DNA from: DASVTR01 sp036382855
GTDB lineage: Bacteria > Acidobacteriota > Blastocatellia > Pyrinomonadales > Pyrinomonadaceae
DNA: 64,000 nucleotides
Assembly: GCA_036382855.1 (NCBI GenBank)
Contig: DASVPO010000025.1
Coordinates: 62,001-126,000 of the forward strand
Direction: 5' to 3'
Shown here: positions 40,866 to 51,274 of the stretch, in pieces
How positions within the stretch are numbered: the first letter of the stretch is position 1
Layout: each line of letters opens with the position of its first letter
Program-made: the position numbers and the translations under genes
The notes under the pieces: generated by a model
Told to the model about the DNA's origin: nothing
The model's input: the letters and a program-made list of their open reading frames with translations, nothing else
The model's database searches: none

Positions 40866-43800
40866 CTACGGAACGAAAGCTGACGGGACCGGCACATCAC
40901 CGGCTACTCCCAGATAGTAGTTGCTGCCCGTGTCTGTGTTGCTGTTGATGTAGTACCAAGTGCCTTCGGTCGGACGCCAGACGGCGAGGTCTGTTTCCCG
41001 GTCGCCATCGTAATCGGCGGCGACGAGTTTGTCGTCAGCGTTGCCCCAGTTGCGGAGCGTCACCCCGCCTGTGCTCTTGCGTATGTACCAGTTGCCCGCC
41101 GCGCGGAAGACGGCGATGTCCGTTAATCCGTCGCCGTCGTAATCTGCGGGCACGGGCCTATCGCCGTTTGCTCCCCAGTTCTGACGCGTGACGGTGTTAA
41201 GCGAGCTATTGACGATATACCAGTTGCCTTCCGATGCACGGTAGATGGCGATGTCCGTCATGCGGTCGCCGTCAAAGTCGCCGAGCACAGGCAGGTCGCC
41301 GGTCGTTCCCCAGTTGCGCAGGGTGACTGTGTTGTCGCGGCTATTGAGGATATACCAATTGCCATCCGATTCGCGCCAGACAGCGACATCAGCACGATTA
41401 TCTCCGTCATAATCGCCGGGCACGGGCACGTCGCCCGTCTGTCCCCAGTTATAAATGACGGCTGTGCCGGTCGTGCTCTGGATGACGTACCAGTTGCCTT
41501 CGGAGTGGCGGAAGACTGCGAAGTCTGTCTTGCCGTCGCCGTCGTAATCCGCAGGAACGATGACATCGCCGAGGGCGCTGCGTCCCCAGTCAAGCTGAAT
41601 CGTATCAGCGCCGCCGTTGCTGTTGACGACGTGCCAGTTGCCCGTGTCGCCGCTCCAGACGGCAAGGTCTGCCTTGCTGTCGCCGTCAAAGTCGAACTTG
41701 GCGAAGGCGAGCCGTCCAGTTGGCCCATCGTCGTTATCGAGCGTGCCTATTCCCTGAGCATCACTGATGACGGCATTGGTCGCACCGCTGAGGTTGACGA
41801 AGAAGGTCTCGTTGCCCTCGATGATGGTGTCGCCATTGGCCGTGACAGTGATGGTCTGGCTCGTGTTGTTGTTGGCCGGGAAGGTCAGCATGCCGTTGGC
41901 CGACTGGTAATCAACAGGAGCGTGGGCCGTGCTGTCGGCTGTCGCGTAGTTTACGGTGACGGGCGAAGCGCTCTGAACAGACAGGCTGACGGTGAACACT
42001 AGATCGGTTGTTCCGCTCTGTCCTTCGTTGACGGTGACGTTGTTGATTGAGAGCGCGGGCTGCGACTCGTTCTCAACGATGTTGAGAGTCGCAGAATTGG
42101 GCGAGCCGATGGTCGCGCCGCCGCCAGCGTTGCTAAGCGTCAGGGTGACGGTCTCATTTCCTTCATAAACGCTGTCGTCTATAACGGGAACATCGAAGGT
42201 CTGCGACGTGACGCCGTCGGCGAAGGTCAGCGTGCCGGAGGCAGTCTGGTAATCCGAGCCGGCGGTGGCAGTGCCGTCGGAGGTCGTGTAATCCACAGTC
42301 ACCTGACCATCGCTGCCGCCTGTGCGGTTGACCGTGATGGTCGCGTGCTGCGCGGGCTCATTTTCGTTGACGTTGTAAGTGGCCGCGCTGAAAGAGAGTG
42401 TGCCGGGAACTGCAACGTCGTCGTTCTGTATTGTCCCGACGCCGGTATCGTCAGAGATGGTCGCGTTCGTTGGCATCGTGAGTACGACGTTGAATGCTTC
42501 GTCCGGCTCAAACGCTGTATCGCCGTTGACCTTGACAGTGACGGTCTTCGTCGTCTCGCCGGGGTTGAAGGTGAGCGTGCCGTTGGTCTGATCGTAGTCG
42601 TTATTGGCAACGGTCGCCGTGTCGTCGGCGGTCGCATAATTAACGGTCACGGTTTGGCCCACGGCCTGTGAGAGCGTGACGGTGAAGACGTAGTCAGTCT
42701 GTCCAGCGTTGCCTTCAAGGTGCGTCACGTTGTCAATCGAGAGATTCGGTAAAGGCTCGAAGTCGTAAGTCACATGCGCGGCGTTGACGCTGATATTAAA
42801 GGCATCAACGTTGCCATCGAAGCCGGGAGACCAGGGGCCGCCGACCTTGAAGAGCAGCGCGCCCGCGTTAAGAAGGCCGGCGTTGGGGAAGCTGGCGAGC
42901 ACCTGCTGCCACGTGCAGGGAGTGTTTTGCTGGCAGGGATTGGGAACACTGACGTTGCCGTTGATGGTCACGGTCGAGCGTGTTCCATACCAGTTGCCGG
43001 CCAGCGCGTTCCAGTTCTGCCAAACGTTCTGTTGAACGGTTCCTGATTGATACGGCTCAAAGACGAGCCGGCCGTGATAGGTGGTGTTCGCGTCCGTCAG
43101 ATCGTAGTCAATATCAAACTGAAGCGAAGGCGCGACCGTCGTGTTGGCGTTGTTGTCCTGGTAACTGCTATAGCGCAGGTCTGTCACGTCGTCCATGCGC
43201 GTGCCGGCATAAGCTGCTGTGCCGAGCGCATGGCGGCCCTGACTGTCAACTGTCAGGAAGGCGCTGCCGACTCCTAGCGGCGGCGTGGCCGGGCCAACTT
43301 CAAAGCCGCCTGAGCCTGTTCCGACTCCCGGATTGTCGTCGAAGAAGGCCCAACCGTTCATGTTGGCGGGCGAGACTACAACCGTGTTCGGAACGCCCTG
43401 GAAGCCGAACGTGCCGCGACCGGGCGTTGTTTCGATGTTGGTGTCCGTGCCGCTCAAGAGGAACGGAATGTACTTGAAGTTGGCGGAAGCTGGGCCCGCG
43501 ATGTCGGGCTGGCCGCCGGGAGGTGTCGCGGAGCCACCGTAGGCGACGGGAATCTGTGCGGCGTAGCCCGGCTCGGCGCTGTTGGCGGTGGTGACGACAG
43601 GTGATGTCGTTCCGAACCAGTTGCCTCTGAAGTTCTTGATGTTGCGTGTGCCTGGCGGGGGAAGCGAGCCGCCGGATTGACGGTCAACAATCTGGCCGTA
43701 CCAGTTGCCGCTCAGGTCGTTGTTGCTAAACGTAGAGTGAGCCGCCGACTGCACGGGGCTGTTTGTGCCGCCGCTGGCATCGAGGAAGAGGATGCCGACA

Positions 43801-46800
43801 GTCCAGTTGTTGGTGATGAAGTTTTCCACGACCGTCTGGTAGTCGGTCTGGTTGCGGAAGATAAAGCCTGTGCGGTTGAAGTCAACGACGTTGTTGCGGA
43901 CTGTGTGGCCGTTGCTGTTGTTAACGTCAATGCCCGTGCGATTGCCGGTGATGATGTTGTCGTGGACGAGCATGCCTGTGATGGCCTGCCCCTGAACGGC
44001 GATGCCCACTAGGTTGAGGCCGGGATTATTCCAGTCAGTCGTGTTGTTGCCGTCGCGTGTGATGGTAAAGCCGCTGATCTGGACGTTGCTGGCGGTGACT
44101 TGAATCGTTGCTCCTGAACCGCCGATGGGGCCGCTGATGGTGACAACGTTCGCGCCCGCGCCATTAAGGTTCAAGGTCTTGTTGGCGTTGACATCTTCGT
44201 GGTACGTGCCAGCGGCGACGTTGACCGTGCCATTGGGCGCAACGCCACCCACGCCGCCCTGAATGGTCGGGAAGGCGTCGTAGCCGATTTCGGTTGCGGG
44301 GCCAGCGCCGTCGGGGTCTGTGCCGGGTGCGCCCGTAAAGTCGTCGTCAACGTAGACGGTGTTGGGCAGCGGGCGCGTGTCGTCGTTCAGAATGGTGAGC
44401 GTCGCGGTGCTTGGGCTGCCAAGCGTCGCGCCGCCGGTAGGTGCGCTCAAGGTGAGATTGACTGTCTCATCCGCCTCAAAGGTCGTGTCGCCTGTGACGG
44501 AGACTGTGAAGGTCTTGTCGGCGGCGTCGCCGTCAGCCCAGTTGAGGTCGCCGGAGTTTGGAGTGTAGTCGTTATCGGCTGTGGTCGCCGTGCCGTCCGA
44601 GGTCGCGTAGTGGACGGAGACAGCGCCGTTGGTGCCGCCCGTGCGTGTGACGGTGATGGTCGCGTTGTGCGTCGCGTTGGTTTCGTTGTCGTTGTAGTTG
44701 GCGGCGCTGAACTGAATAGTGCCGACAGGTGCTACGTCGTCGTTGGTGATTGTGCCTGTGCCGTCGGCATCGGTGATGGACGCGCCCGCCGTGGCGTTGC
44801 TCAGGTGAACGGTAAATGCTTCGTCAGGCTCGACGCTCGTGTCGCCGTTGACGTTGACGGTGATGGGCATCGTCATGTCGCCGGGGGCGAAGCTGAGCGT
44901 GCCGTTGGTGGCTGTGTAGTCGTTATCGGCAACGGTCGCCGTGCCGTCTACGGTCGTGAACTGGACGGAGGTTGTTAGCGCCGTCGCGCCCGTCTTGGTG
45001 ACTGTGAAGGTGTAGGTGGTTGTGCCTGTGTCGCCTTCATTGTGGGTCACGTCGTCAATGGAGAACGTGGGCGCGGTTTCATTGTCTATAATCGTGCCTG
45101 TGCCTGTGCCCTGACCTGTTGCGATAGTGGCGTTCGTCGGATTCGAGAGCGTGACGGTGAACGTCTCGTTGCCTTCGTACACGCTGTCGTCTGTGATGGG
45201 GATGGAGATAGTGGTCGAAGTACTGCCAGCCGGGATTATGCCGTTGGAATTGGTGGTGGCTGTGTAATCCGAGCCAGCCGTCGCCGTGCCGTCAGCAGTT
45301 GCATCCTGGAAGGTCGTATTGAAGGCAGAGAGGCCGGACTGCGTAACGGTGAAGACCATGAAGCCGTCGCCCTCGCCCGCCGAGGTGTTGGCAATAGAGA
45401 TGGTCGGCTGCGTCTCGTCGTCAACAATCGTCAGGATGGCCGTGTTCTGAGCGCCGAGCGCAGCGCCGTTAGTGGGATTGCTGAGCGCGAGAAAGACCGT
45501 CTCATCGCCTTCATAAATCGAGTCGTTGTTGATTGGGATGGTGAAGGTAGCGGTGGCCGCGCCGTCTGCGAAAGTGACGACGATGGAAGTCGTCGTGTAG
45601 TCATCGCCGGGGGTCGCCGTGCCGCCTGCGACGGTCGAAGCGGTGACGGAGACTGCGCCGACGGTCTGCGTGCGGCTCAAGGTGATGGTGGCAACGCCCG
45701 TCCCGTCGTTTTCGTTGACGCTATAGGTCGCGGAGTTGAACTGAATGACTGAAGAGACGAAATTGCCAGCGTCCGCGCCGATGTCCGTGGGGGTCAGGCT
45801 GGCACGCGTCTGGCCGTCGAAGTCGTCCGTCACAGCAGGGATGGCAATGCCGTGGCTCTCGATGGGCGTATTGCTTTGAACGTGTAAATCAACGGTGCTG
45901 CTCGTGCCGTTCGGGGCGATGAAGTTCGGATCGCCTGCGATGCTGTTCGCGTCCTGACCTGTGGCCGTTCTCCAAGCGGCGAGCGTCGGGACGACAGTGT
46001 TATTAAAGACGCCTGTTGCGCCGTCTGTTCCTGAGAAATAGAGGTCGTTGTAATTGCTGGTCAATCCAGGGGGGTTCGGCGCTGTTCCGCCGACTCTGAT
46101 AGCGATGTGGGCGACGCCGCCCGCGACGGCGTTGCTGCGTGCGTTCCAGAAAATGTTGTCCTGATAGGCGCGTGTGACGGTGACAACGTCGCTGTAGAAG
46201 CAATAGGAATTTGAGGCTGTCGGTGTGGCAAGGACGCCCGTGCCGCCGATGTATATGCTGTTGTGATAAAAATTATTGGTCGCGCCTGCGGCATCTCTAA
46301 TGCCGATAATGGAAGAAGGAAGGGTGACTGAACTGCCCGCCGCGTTAATGCCGAGGCGAATCATGTTGTTCTTATAGGTTGCTGTTCCAGTCGCGCCTCC
46401 GCTGATTCCCCAAATCTGTGTTCCGCTCACCGTCGAAGTCAACGAGAACGAGTGAATAAAATTCCGCTCGATGACGTTGGCGGTCGCGGGCAAGCTAAGA
46501 GACATACCATAGATGGAATTGGCCGCTGCGCCCGAAGCGTTACTCAAGGAATGAATCGTGTTCTGCGAGATTGTATTCGCGCCCGTACTTCCCGATGCGA
46601 GGATGCCAGCCGAGACGATTAAGCTCGCACCATTGGAAGCGCTGCTCATGTTGCGGATAGTGTTTCCCGTAGCGGTAAGATTCGGTAGCGAAGTTTGAAT
46701 GCCATACATGGCATAAGAGCCGACCTGCGTGTCGGTAATAGCTCCGGCGGCAACTGCTCCGCCAATGGTGTTGTTATTAATTGTCGCGGTGACACCCGTG

Positions 46801-48398
46801 GTCGTATTGGCGAGAATCCCTCTGAATCCCGTTGTAGTGCCGCTGCTTTGAATGGTTATCGCGCCGATGTTGTTGTTGGAAATGTTAGTGTTGAAAAAGC
46901 TGAAATTGTAAAAGCCGATGACGGGTGCGGTGCTGGCAGTTGTTGAAGTGTGATTTAAGACGATGGTTGAAGAACCGTCCAAACTGCCGATAGTGTTGCC
47001 GGTCGCGTTTATCAAACCGTCACTCGTGCCCATCGCAACAGCGATAAACGCCGAGCTTGCTGTGGTTGTCGAATTGCGGCTCGAAGTTTGGTTAATGCCG
47101 GAGATAATATTGTTCTGGACTAACGTGGCTGGAGCAGTCGTTCTGACGTTTGGAAGGTCAATCGCTCTGAATTCATTATCCAAGCCGCTAATTGTGTATG
47201 TTCCCGTTCCATTTGCCGCGCCGAATCCGATTGTGTTTCCGCTAATCGTAAAACCGCCCGACGTGTTGTTTATCGTTATCGCCGCATGACGCAATATCGC
47301 TGTGGTAAATGTTCGCGGCGCGGTTTGATAAAATTTGTTATTTGAAATCGTCCAGGCTTCATTACCTGAAACAACATTTATACCTGAATGGCTTTGGGTC
47401 GCGGAAAAGTAGTCGAAGATGTTGTTGCCGGTAATTTGCACATTATCATTTTCGATGGTTGAGCTTGTGCCGCTTCCTATAATCGCCTTTGAAGGCAGAT
47501 TCGCGCCCGCCGGTCCGATGTTGTTGTTGGAAATTGTGATGTTGTCGTTTCCGATTGTCGTTCCCGACCCGATTACGATATTTCCGGCGCTAGTTCCAAG
47601 CGTCGCAGTTGACGAGCCTAAAATAGTAGTATTGGTTACAGTATTGTTCGTTGCGTCGGCGACAAGGCGAACCGTCGCAGTTCCTGATGTTGCGCTGACA
47701 GTCGTATTGGAAAGTGTCAGGGAGTTGCCGCCCGTGTTCAGGCCGTTGATGGTCACGTTGTCCGCGCCGTTGAGGTTAATCAATGGATTGCCTGCCGTAA
47801 TCGCGCCGCTGATTGTTCGCGCCGCGCCGCCTGCTGGAGACATCGTAATCGAAGTGACGCCCGCTACCTGATTTAAGCTCGCGCCCGTTCCTGTTTCGAC
47901 GGTGTTGCCGCAAACGTCAATCGTGATGGTTCCCGTGTGCAGCGTTGCGCCGTTGATGGCTGTGAAGGCGAGGGCGAGCGTGGCGTAGGGCGTCGGCACG
48001 CCCGCGGCTGTTCCGCCGGATGATTCCACTTCAATTGGCCCTGCCGTCTCGCACGTTCCGGCGACGGTCGGGCTGTTATCGCCCGTTGACACGAAAAGTG
48101 CAGACGCGTCAGCCGCCGCATTGCGTTCTCGCGCGGCGGCAGCGTCGTTCAACTTCCTGATTGTATCGTCAATGAAAGAGCGTGGCTGCTGCTGCTCATC
48201 CTCCGCTCTCGCCGGTTTGACTTCCACTGGCATCTGCGGTGCGGCCATAGCTCCGGCAGCGTTATTGTCTCTGCTCAACGTCCCTTGCATTTGGACTGTC
48301 GAGGTAAAGACAGAGGCGATGGCGCAGATTGCGATGAGGGCGGCGATGAGGTGTGCGCCAGCGGTTCTGGGGGCGTTGAGCTTACGGAAATTTTTCAT
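40866..48398 (-). CDS. Giant secreted surface protein with Calx-beta and beta-helix domains
   Basis: 2510 residues; ATG with GAAGGAA upstream and a signal peptide (about 16-37). Residues about 100-880 are rich in N, T, S and G with NTI/NNI repeats, a right-handed beta-helix. Four Calx-beta domains follow (about 885-1340, e.g. YSVNENDGTGVATITLSR), then a second beta-helix (about 1350-1570), a laminin-like segment, three more Calx-beta domains (about 1885-2220), and six FG-GAP/VCBS-like units of about 45 residues at the C-terminus (DYDGDGKTDFAVFR type), which bind calcium. It is probably an adhesin or matrix protein. No sorting motif was seen. The gene stands alone behind a ~410-base leader. 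Confidence 0.92.
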   Translation of the reverse strand: MKNFRKLNAPRTAGAHLIAALIAICAIASVFTSTVQMQGTLSRDNNAAGAMAAPQMPVEVKPARAEDEQQQPRSFIDDTIRKLNDAAAARERNAAADASALFVSTGDNSPTVAGTCETAGPIEVESSGGTAAGVPTPYATLALAFTAINGATLHTGTITIDVCGNTVETGTGASLNQVAGVTSITMSPAGGAARTISGAITAGNPLINLNGADNVTINGLNTGGNSLTLSNTTVSATSGTATVRLVADATNNTVTNTTILGSSTATLGTSAGNIVIGSGTTIGNDNITISNNNIGPAGANLPSKAIIGSGTSSTIENDNVQITGNNIFDYFSATQSHSGINVVSGNEAWTISNNKFYQTAPRTFTTAILRHAAITINNTSGGFTISGNTIGFGAANGTGTYTISGLDNEFRAIDLPNVRTTAPATLVQNNIISGINQTSSRNSTTTASSAFIAVAMGTSDGLINATGNTIGSLDGSSTIVLNHTSTTASTAPVIGFYNFSFFNTNISNNNIGAITIQSSGTTTGFRGILANTTTGVTATINNNTIGGAVAAGAITDTQVGSYAMYGIQTSLPNLTATGNTIRNMSSASNGASLIVSAGILASGSTGANTISQNTIHSLSNASGAAANSIYGMSLSLPATANVIERNFIHSFSLTSTVSGTQIWGISGGATGTATYKNNMIRLGINAAGSSVTLPSSIIGIRDAAGATNNFYHNSIYIGGTGVLATPTASNSYCFYSDVVTVTRAYQDNIFWNARSNAVAGGVAHIAIRVGGTAPNPPGLTSNYNDLYFSGTDGATGVFNNTVVPTLAAWRTATGQDANSIAGDPNFIAPNGTSSTVDLHVQSNTPIESHGIAIPAVTDDFDGQTRASLTPTDIGADAGNFVSSVIQFNSATYSVNENDGTGVATITLSRTQTVGAVSVTASTVAGGTATPGDDYTTTSIVVTFADGAATATFTIPINNDSIYEGDETVFLALSNPTNGAALGAQNTAILTIVDDETQPTISIANTSAGEGDGFMVFTVTQSGLSAFNTTFQDATADGTATAGSDYTATTNSNGIIPAGSTSTTISIPITDDSVYEGNETFTVTLSNPTNATIATGQGTGTGTIIDNETAPTFSIDDVTHNEGDTGTTTYTFTVTKTGATALTTSVQFTTVDGTATVADNDYTATNGTLSFAPGDMTMPITVNVNGDTSVEPDEAFTVHLSNATAGASITDADGTGTITNDDVAPVGTIQFSAANYNDNETNATHNATITVTRTGGTNGAVSVHYATSDGTATTADNDYTPNSGDLNWADGDAADKTFTVSVTGDTTFEADETVNLTLSAPTGGATLGSPSTATLTILNDDTRPLPNTVYVDDDFTGAPGTDPDGAGPATEIGYDAFPTIQGGVGGVAPNGTVNVAAGTYHEDVNANKTLNLNGAGANVVTISGPIGGSGATIQVTASNVQISGFTITRDGNNTTDWNNPGLNLVGIAVQGQAITGMLVHDNIITGNRTGIDVNNSNGHTVRNNVVDFNRTGFIFRNQTDYQTVVENFITNNWTVGILFLDASGGTNSPVQSAAHSTFSNNDLSGNWYGQIVDRQSGGSLPPPGTRNIKNFRGNWFGTTSPVVTTANSAEPGYAAQIPVAYGGSATPPGGQPDIAGPASANFKYIPFLLSGTDTNIETTPGRGTFGFQGVPNTVVVSPANMNGWAFFDDNPGVGTGSGGFEVGPATPPLGVGSAFLTVDSQGRHALGTAAYAGTRMDDVTDLRYSSYQDNNANTTVAPSLQFDIDYDLTDANTTYHGRLVFEPYQSGTVQQNVWQNWNALAGNWYGTRSTVTINGNVSVPNPCQQNTPCTWQQVLASFPNAGLLNAGALLFKVGGPWSPGFDGNVDAFNISVNAAHVTYDFEPLPNLSIDNVTHLEGNAGQTDYVFTVTLSQAVGQTVTVNYATADDTATVANNDYDQTNGTLTFNPGETTKTVTVKVNGDTAFEPDEAFNVVLTMPTNATISDDTGVGTIQNDDVAVPGTLSFSAATYNVNENEPAQHATITVNRTGGSDGQVTVDYTTSDGTATAGSDYQTASGTLTFADGVTSQTFDVPVIDDSVYEGNETVTLTLSNAGGGATIGSPNSATLNIVENESQPALSINNVTVNEGQSGTTDLVFTVSLSVQSASPVTVNYATADSTAHAPVDYQSANGMLTFPANNNTSQTITVTANGDTIIEGNETFFVNLSGATNAVISDAQGIGTLDNDDGPTGRLAFAKFDFDGDSKADLAVWSGDTGNWHVVNSNGGADTIQLDWGRSALGDVIVPADYDGDGKTDFAVFRHSEGNWYVIQSTTGTAVIYNWGQTGDVPVPGDYDGDNRADVAVWRESDGNWYILNSRDNTVTLRNWGTTGDLPVLGDFDGDRMTDIAIYRASEGNWYIVNSSLNTVTRQNWGANGDRPVPADYDGDGLTDIAVFRAAGNWYIRKSTGGVTLRNWGNADDKLVAADYDGDRETDLAVWRPTEGTWYYINSNTDTGSNYYLGVAGDVPVPSAFVP

Positions 48399-48808
48399 TG
48401 GGAGCTATTCCTTCACAGAGCTTTCGGCAACCGGGTAATCAGGTTGAAAGTTAGGGCAATCACAATTAGTGTCACAAACAGACGCCGGGAGATAGCGAGC
48501 AACAGACAAGCACGCGTGTGGCGTGCGGCCTGTTGCTCGCGCTGGACGTAGCACGGGGGAAGTGCATCCAGAAGTCGTCAAATGTTTCGCGTCCGGGAAA
48601 TCCGCAATTGAATCGGGTTGCGGGCTGTAGGTCAGCCGACGAGGCGGGAAGAATATCCCGCTTCGGTCTTCGACCCGTTGTAGGTAATCCCTGAAAGGTA
48701 GAGCGTTATCTAGGGGGTACTCTATTAGAGCGGTTCTGCTAAGCCGGGTAACTTAGGCCGGTAAACTAAAATTTCTGGCCGGGTACTGCTTCTATCTCAA
48801 ACGAATGA
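48399..48808 (-). promoter_or_regulatory. Long structured leader of the giant surface protein gene
   Basis: About 410 bases between the predicted start point and the ATG, with several stems: GCGAGCAACAG / CTGTTGCTCGC (48495-48540), GCGGGA / TCCCGC (48643-48660), a GGATGCAC-GTGC stem near 48545-48570, and two near-copies of TTACCCGGCTTAG in the upstream part. Such a leader suggests post-transcriptional control. I could not match it to a known riboswitch class. Confidence 0.45.
48495..48540. other. Strong hairpin in the giant-gene leader
   Basis: 11-bp perfect outer stem GCGAGCAACAG / CTGTTGCTCGC with an inner GCACGC / GCGTGC stem. No T-run follows on the minus strand, so it is not a simple terminator. 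Confidence 0.75.
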
Positions 48809-48814
48809 ACGTGC

Positions 48815-48843
48815 ACGCTACAGGAACGGTCAACCGATGTCAA
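48815..48843 (-). promoter_or_regulatory. Sigma70-type promoter candidate of the giant gene
   Basis: On the minus strand: TTGACA, 17 bases, TAGCGT. The -35 is perfect and the spacing ideal, the -10 moderate. AT-rich DNA lies just upstream (48850-48900). Confidence 0.45.
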
Positions 48844-48983
48844 GCCGTTTTTGTCGAAAACGTTACAATTATCAAAAATTTATAACGGCTAAATGCAAGC
48901 TACGACAAACCAAGCGTTAGCTAAATCAACAGGAATCCGCTTTAGTCAGACACAGGCGACCGCGTTTGTCCCCTGAGAAAAAA

Positions 48984-49022
48984 GCCGGGAGCGCAGTCTT
49001 TATCAAGACCCACGCTCCCGGC
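48984..49022 (-). terminator. Rho-independent terminator of mqnC
   Basis: Stem GCCGGGAGCG / CGCTCCCGGC with an inner GTCTT / AAGAC stem, followed on the minus strand by TTTTTTCTC. Textbook layout, about 65 bases after the mqnC stop. Confidence 0.92.
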
Positions 49023-49087
49023 ATCCACAGTTAATTCCTCTCCCGGCGCTTTCCTCAGACCGCAACGGAAGTCTTCATCCGTCGCTC

Positions 49088-50239
49088 TTAATCTGCCATC
49101 AGAACCGTCAACTCACGCAGCGCTGGCGACTCGCTCGTGTCCAACTGCGGCGACTGTTCACGGTTAACGTGGCGATAGAGAATGTCGCGCTGCTGCGGCT
49201 TGAAGCCAGCCTCGCGAATCAGGTAGCGCAGCATCTTTTCGTCGGCCACATTGCTTGCGCCCGCCGCCGAGACGACGTTCTCTTCAATCATAATCGAACC
49301 CATGTCGTCGGCCCCGAAACGCAGCGCGACCTGACCAAGCCGCAAGCCCTGTGTTAACCAAGAAGACTGGAAATGCTCTACGTTGTCTAGAAAGAGACGC
49401 GAGACAGAGAGCATTTTGAGATAGTCAATGCCGGTCGGCTCTTCCTTGATGCGTCGGCCGAGGGCCGTGTTCTCGCGCTGGAACGTCCAGGGGATGAAGG
49501 CTGTGAAGCCTCCTGTCTCGTCCTGCAAGTCACGCAGGCGTTGCAGGTGTCGGACGCGGTGGACGACCGTGTCGCCTATGCCAAACATCATCGTTGCGGT
49601 CGTGCGCAAACCGACGCGGTGCGCGGCGCGCATCACAGCGAGCCATTCGTCCGTGGTGCATTTGGTGGAGACGCGCTTGCGCACTTCGTCGTCCAGAATC
49701 TCGCCGCCGCCGCCGGGCAGGCTGTTGAGCCCGGCTGCTTTGAGGCGCGACATAATCGTCTCATAATCGAGGCCGGAGATGAGATGTATGTTGTGTATCT
49801 CCGGCGGCGAAAAGCAGTGTAGTTGAAAGTTGGGGTATTCTGCGTGCAGCGTGCGCAGCAAATCTTCGTACCACTCGATGCCAAAATCCGGGTGCAGCCC
49901 GCCCTGCATGAGGACGCCCGTGCCGCCGAGCGCGATGGTCTCATCAATCTTGCGGCGTATTTCATCGAGCGAGTGAACGTAGGTTTCAGCGTGCCCCGGC
50001 CTGCGGTAGAAGGCGCAGAAGGTGCAGACGACGTTGCAGACGTTCGTATAGTTGATGTTGCGGTCAATGATGTAAGTAACTATGCCGTGTGGATGCCAGC
50101 GCTTGCGAATCTCGTCGGCGGCCAGACCGATGCGAACGAAATCGTCCGACTCCAGAAGTTGTGTGCAATCGTCGGCGGTCAGGCGCTCGCCCGCCAACGC
50201 ACGTTCAAGAAGAGGCTGTATGTCAGTCTGATTTTTCAT
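49088..50239 (-). CDS. mqnC: Cyclic dehypoxanthinyl futalosine synthase
   Basis: 383 residues, ATG. Radical SAM motif CNVVCTFCAFYR with the MqnC-typical PGHAETYVHSLDEI; GGTGVLMQGGLHPDFGIEWY and LPGGGGEILDD fit the MqnC/MqnE group, and the sequence HGIVTYIIDRNINYTNVCN matches MqnC best. It cyclises dehypoxanthine futalosine in the futalosine menaquinone pathway. mqnA lies upstream on the same strand, about 160 bases away. Confidence 0.93.
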   Translation of the reverse strand: MKNQTDIQPLLERALAGERLTADDCTQLLESDDFVRIGLAADEIRKRWHPHGIVTYIIDRNINYTNVCNVVCTFCAFYRRPGHAETYVHSLDEIRRKIDETIALGGTGVLMQGGLHPDFGIEWYEDLLRTLHAEYPNFQLHCFSPPEIHNIHLISGLDYETIMSRLKAAGLNSLPGGGGEILDDEVRKRVSTKCTTDEWLAVMRAAHRVGLRTTATMMFGIGDTVVHRVRHLQRLRDLQDETGGFTAFIPWTFQRENTALGRRIKEEPTGIDYLKMLSVSRLFLDNVEHFQSSWLTQGLRLGQVALRFGADDMGSIMIEENVVSAAGASNVADEKMLRYLIREAGFKPQQRDILYRHVNREQSPQLDTSESPALRELTVLMAD

Positions 50240-50399
50240 CTATCTCATCGCTCTCAAGCTTTCAAACTCGCGAACACTTAAAAGCAATTTTAGTTCCAGT
50301 CCAGTTCGTAAGCTTTCGAGCGACATTATCCGCAATCCGAATCGCAAATCGCAAATCTAAAACGGCAGAATGGCAGCTTGCTAAAGGGACGTGCACGCG

Positions 50400-51245
50400 C
50401 TACAGGTCGAGCATACGCAACGAACGAAGGGCTGAAAGCAGTCCGTGTTTGTGCGCGAGACGGTAGTAGAGGTCGAGACCTTCGTGCATCTCAGCATCGA
50501 GCATGTAAGAGATGTTTTCCAGCAGATACTCGCGCAGCTCCGCGCGCGACAAACGGAGCGCGTCTTCGTAACTGTTAATAATCTCTTCGACACGCGCGAG
50601 TCCTTCGTCACGCGCGCCCGCAAAATCAACTCCGCGCACGCTCTCCGCCGCAGCCTCGCGCGCCATCCACATAGCGAAGACGAAACCAAGCCCCGTATGC
50701 TCGCGCCAGAGGCTCGCCAAATCGTAAACGCGCAAAGATTCGCGCGCAAACGTCATCGCCGGGTCGCCGATGATGAGCGCGGCATCCGTCTCCTTCAGCA
50801 TCGCGCCGAGGTCTGGCGCGCGCGGCCTCCATTCGGGTTCAAAGCCCAGAAACTCGCGAAAGATAATCTGGACGAGCGTGGCCGAAGTGCGCGAGGAAGT
50901 GTCGAGGGCAACGCTGCGCACGTCTTTCAGTTCAGCGTCCTTTGTGACGAGCACGACGCTGCGCACGCGCTCGCGAGAGCCGACGCAAACCTCCGGCACA
51001 ATCATTATCTCAGGAATCCTTTGATACTCTATGACCGGCACGAGCGCGGCTTCCACCTCCCCGCGCGCCAGCATGTCCGCGCAACGCGCAGGCGCAGCAT
51101 CCGTCAACAGCTGCACGCTCCGGCTCCGCTCGCCGTGCGTAAAGCTCCAGATGAGCGGAGCCGAGTTTAAATAAAAAGAGGCGGCGATTCGCGGCCGGCG
51201 CTCCCTTCCGCCCTCAAGTCTCATCGCCTCTTCTATCTTTCCCAT
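50400..51245 (-). CDS. mqnA: Chorismate dehydratase
   Basis: 281 residues, ATG. AASFYLNSAPLIWSF, CADMLARGEVEAALVPVIEYQRI, LDTSSRTSATLVQIIFREFL and ALIIGDPAMTFA are characteristic of MqnA, a periplasmic-binding-protein fold. It makes 3-enolpyruvoyl-benzoate from chorismate, the first step of the futalosine route. mqnC follows; other mqn genes are not in this window. Confidence 0.94.
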   Translation of the reverse strand: MGKIEEAMRLEGGRERRPRIAASFYLNSAPLIWSFTHGERSRSVQLLTDAAPARCADMLARGEVEAALVPVIEYQRIPEIMIVPEVCVGSRERVRSVVLVTKDAELKDVRSVALDTSSRTSATLVQIIFREFLGFEPEWRPRAPDLGAMLKETDAALIIGDPAMTFARESLRVYDLASLWREHTGLGFVFAMWMAREAAAESVRGVDFAGARDEGLARVEEIINSYEDALRLSRAELREYLLENISYMLDAEMHEGLDLYYRLAHKHGLLSALRSLRMLDL

Positions 51246-51274
51246 GCGGTGATGCTAGAACAAAACCGAGTCTA

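Noticed and set aside
44199..44978. Long plus-strand open frame (259 residues) inside the giant gene
   Set aside because: It is the reverse-strand shadow of repetitive Calx-beta coding sequence; composition is V/G/R-rich without any domain.
48399..48843. Known riboswitch (c-di-GMP-I, cobalamin, TPP) in the giant-gene leader
   Set aside because: The conserved core strings of these classes could not be found on the minus strand.
50445..51170. 241-residue plus-strand frame over mqnA
   Set aside because: Antisense to a clearly recognised MqnA; high Arg/Ala composition typical of shadow frames.
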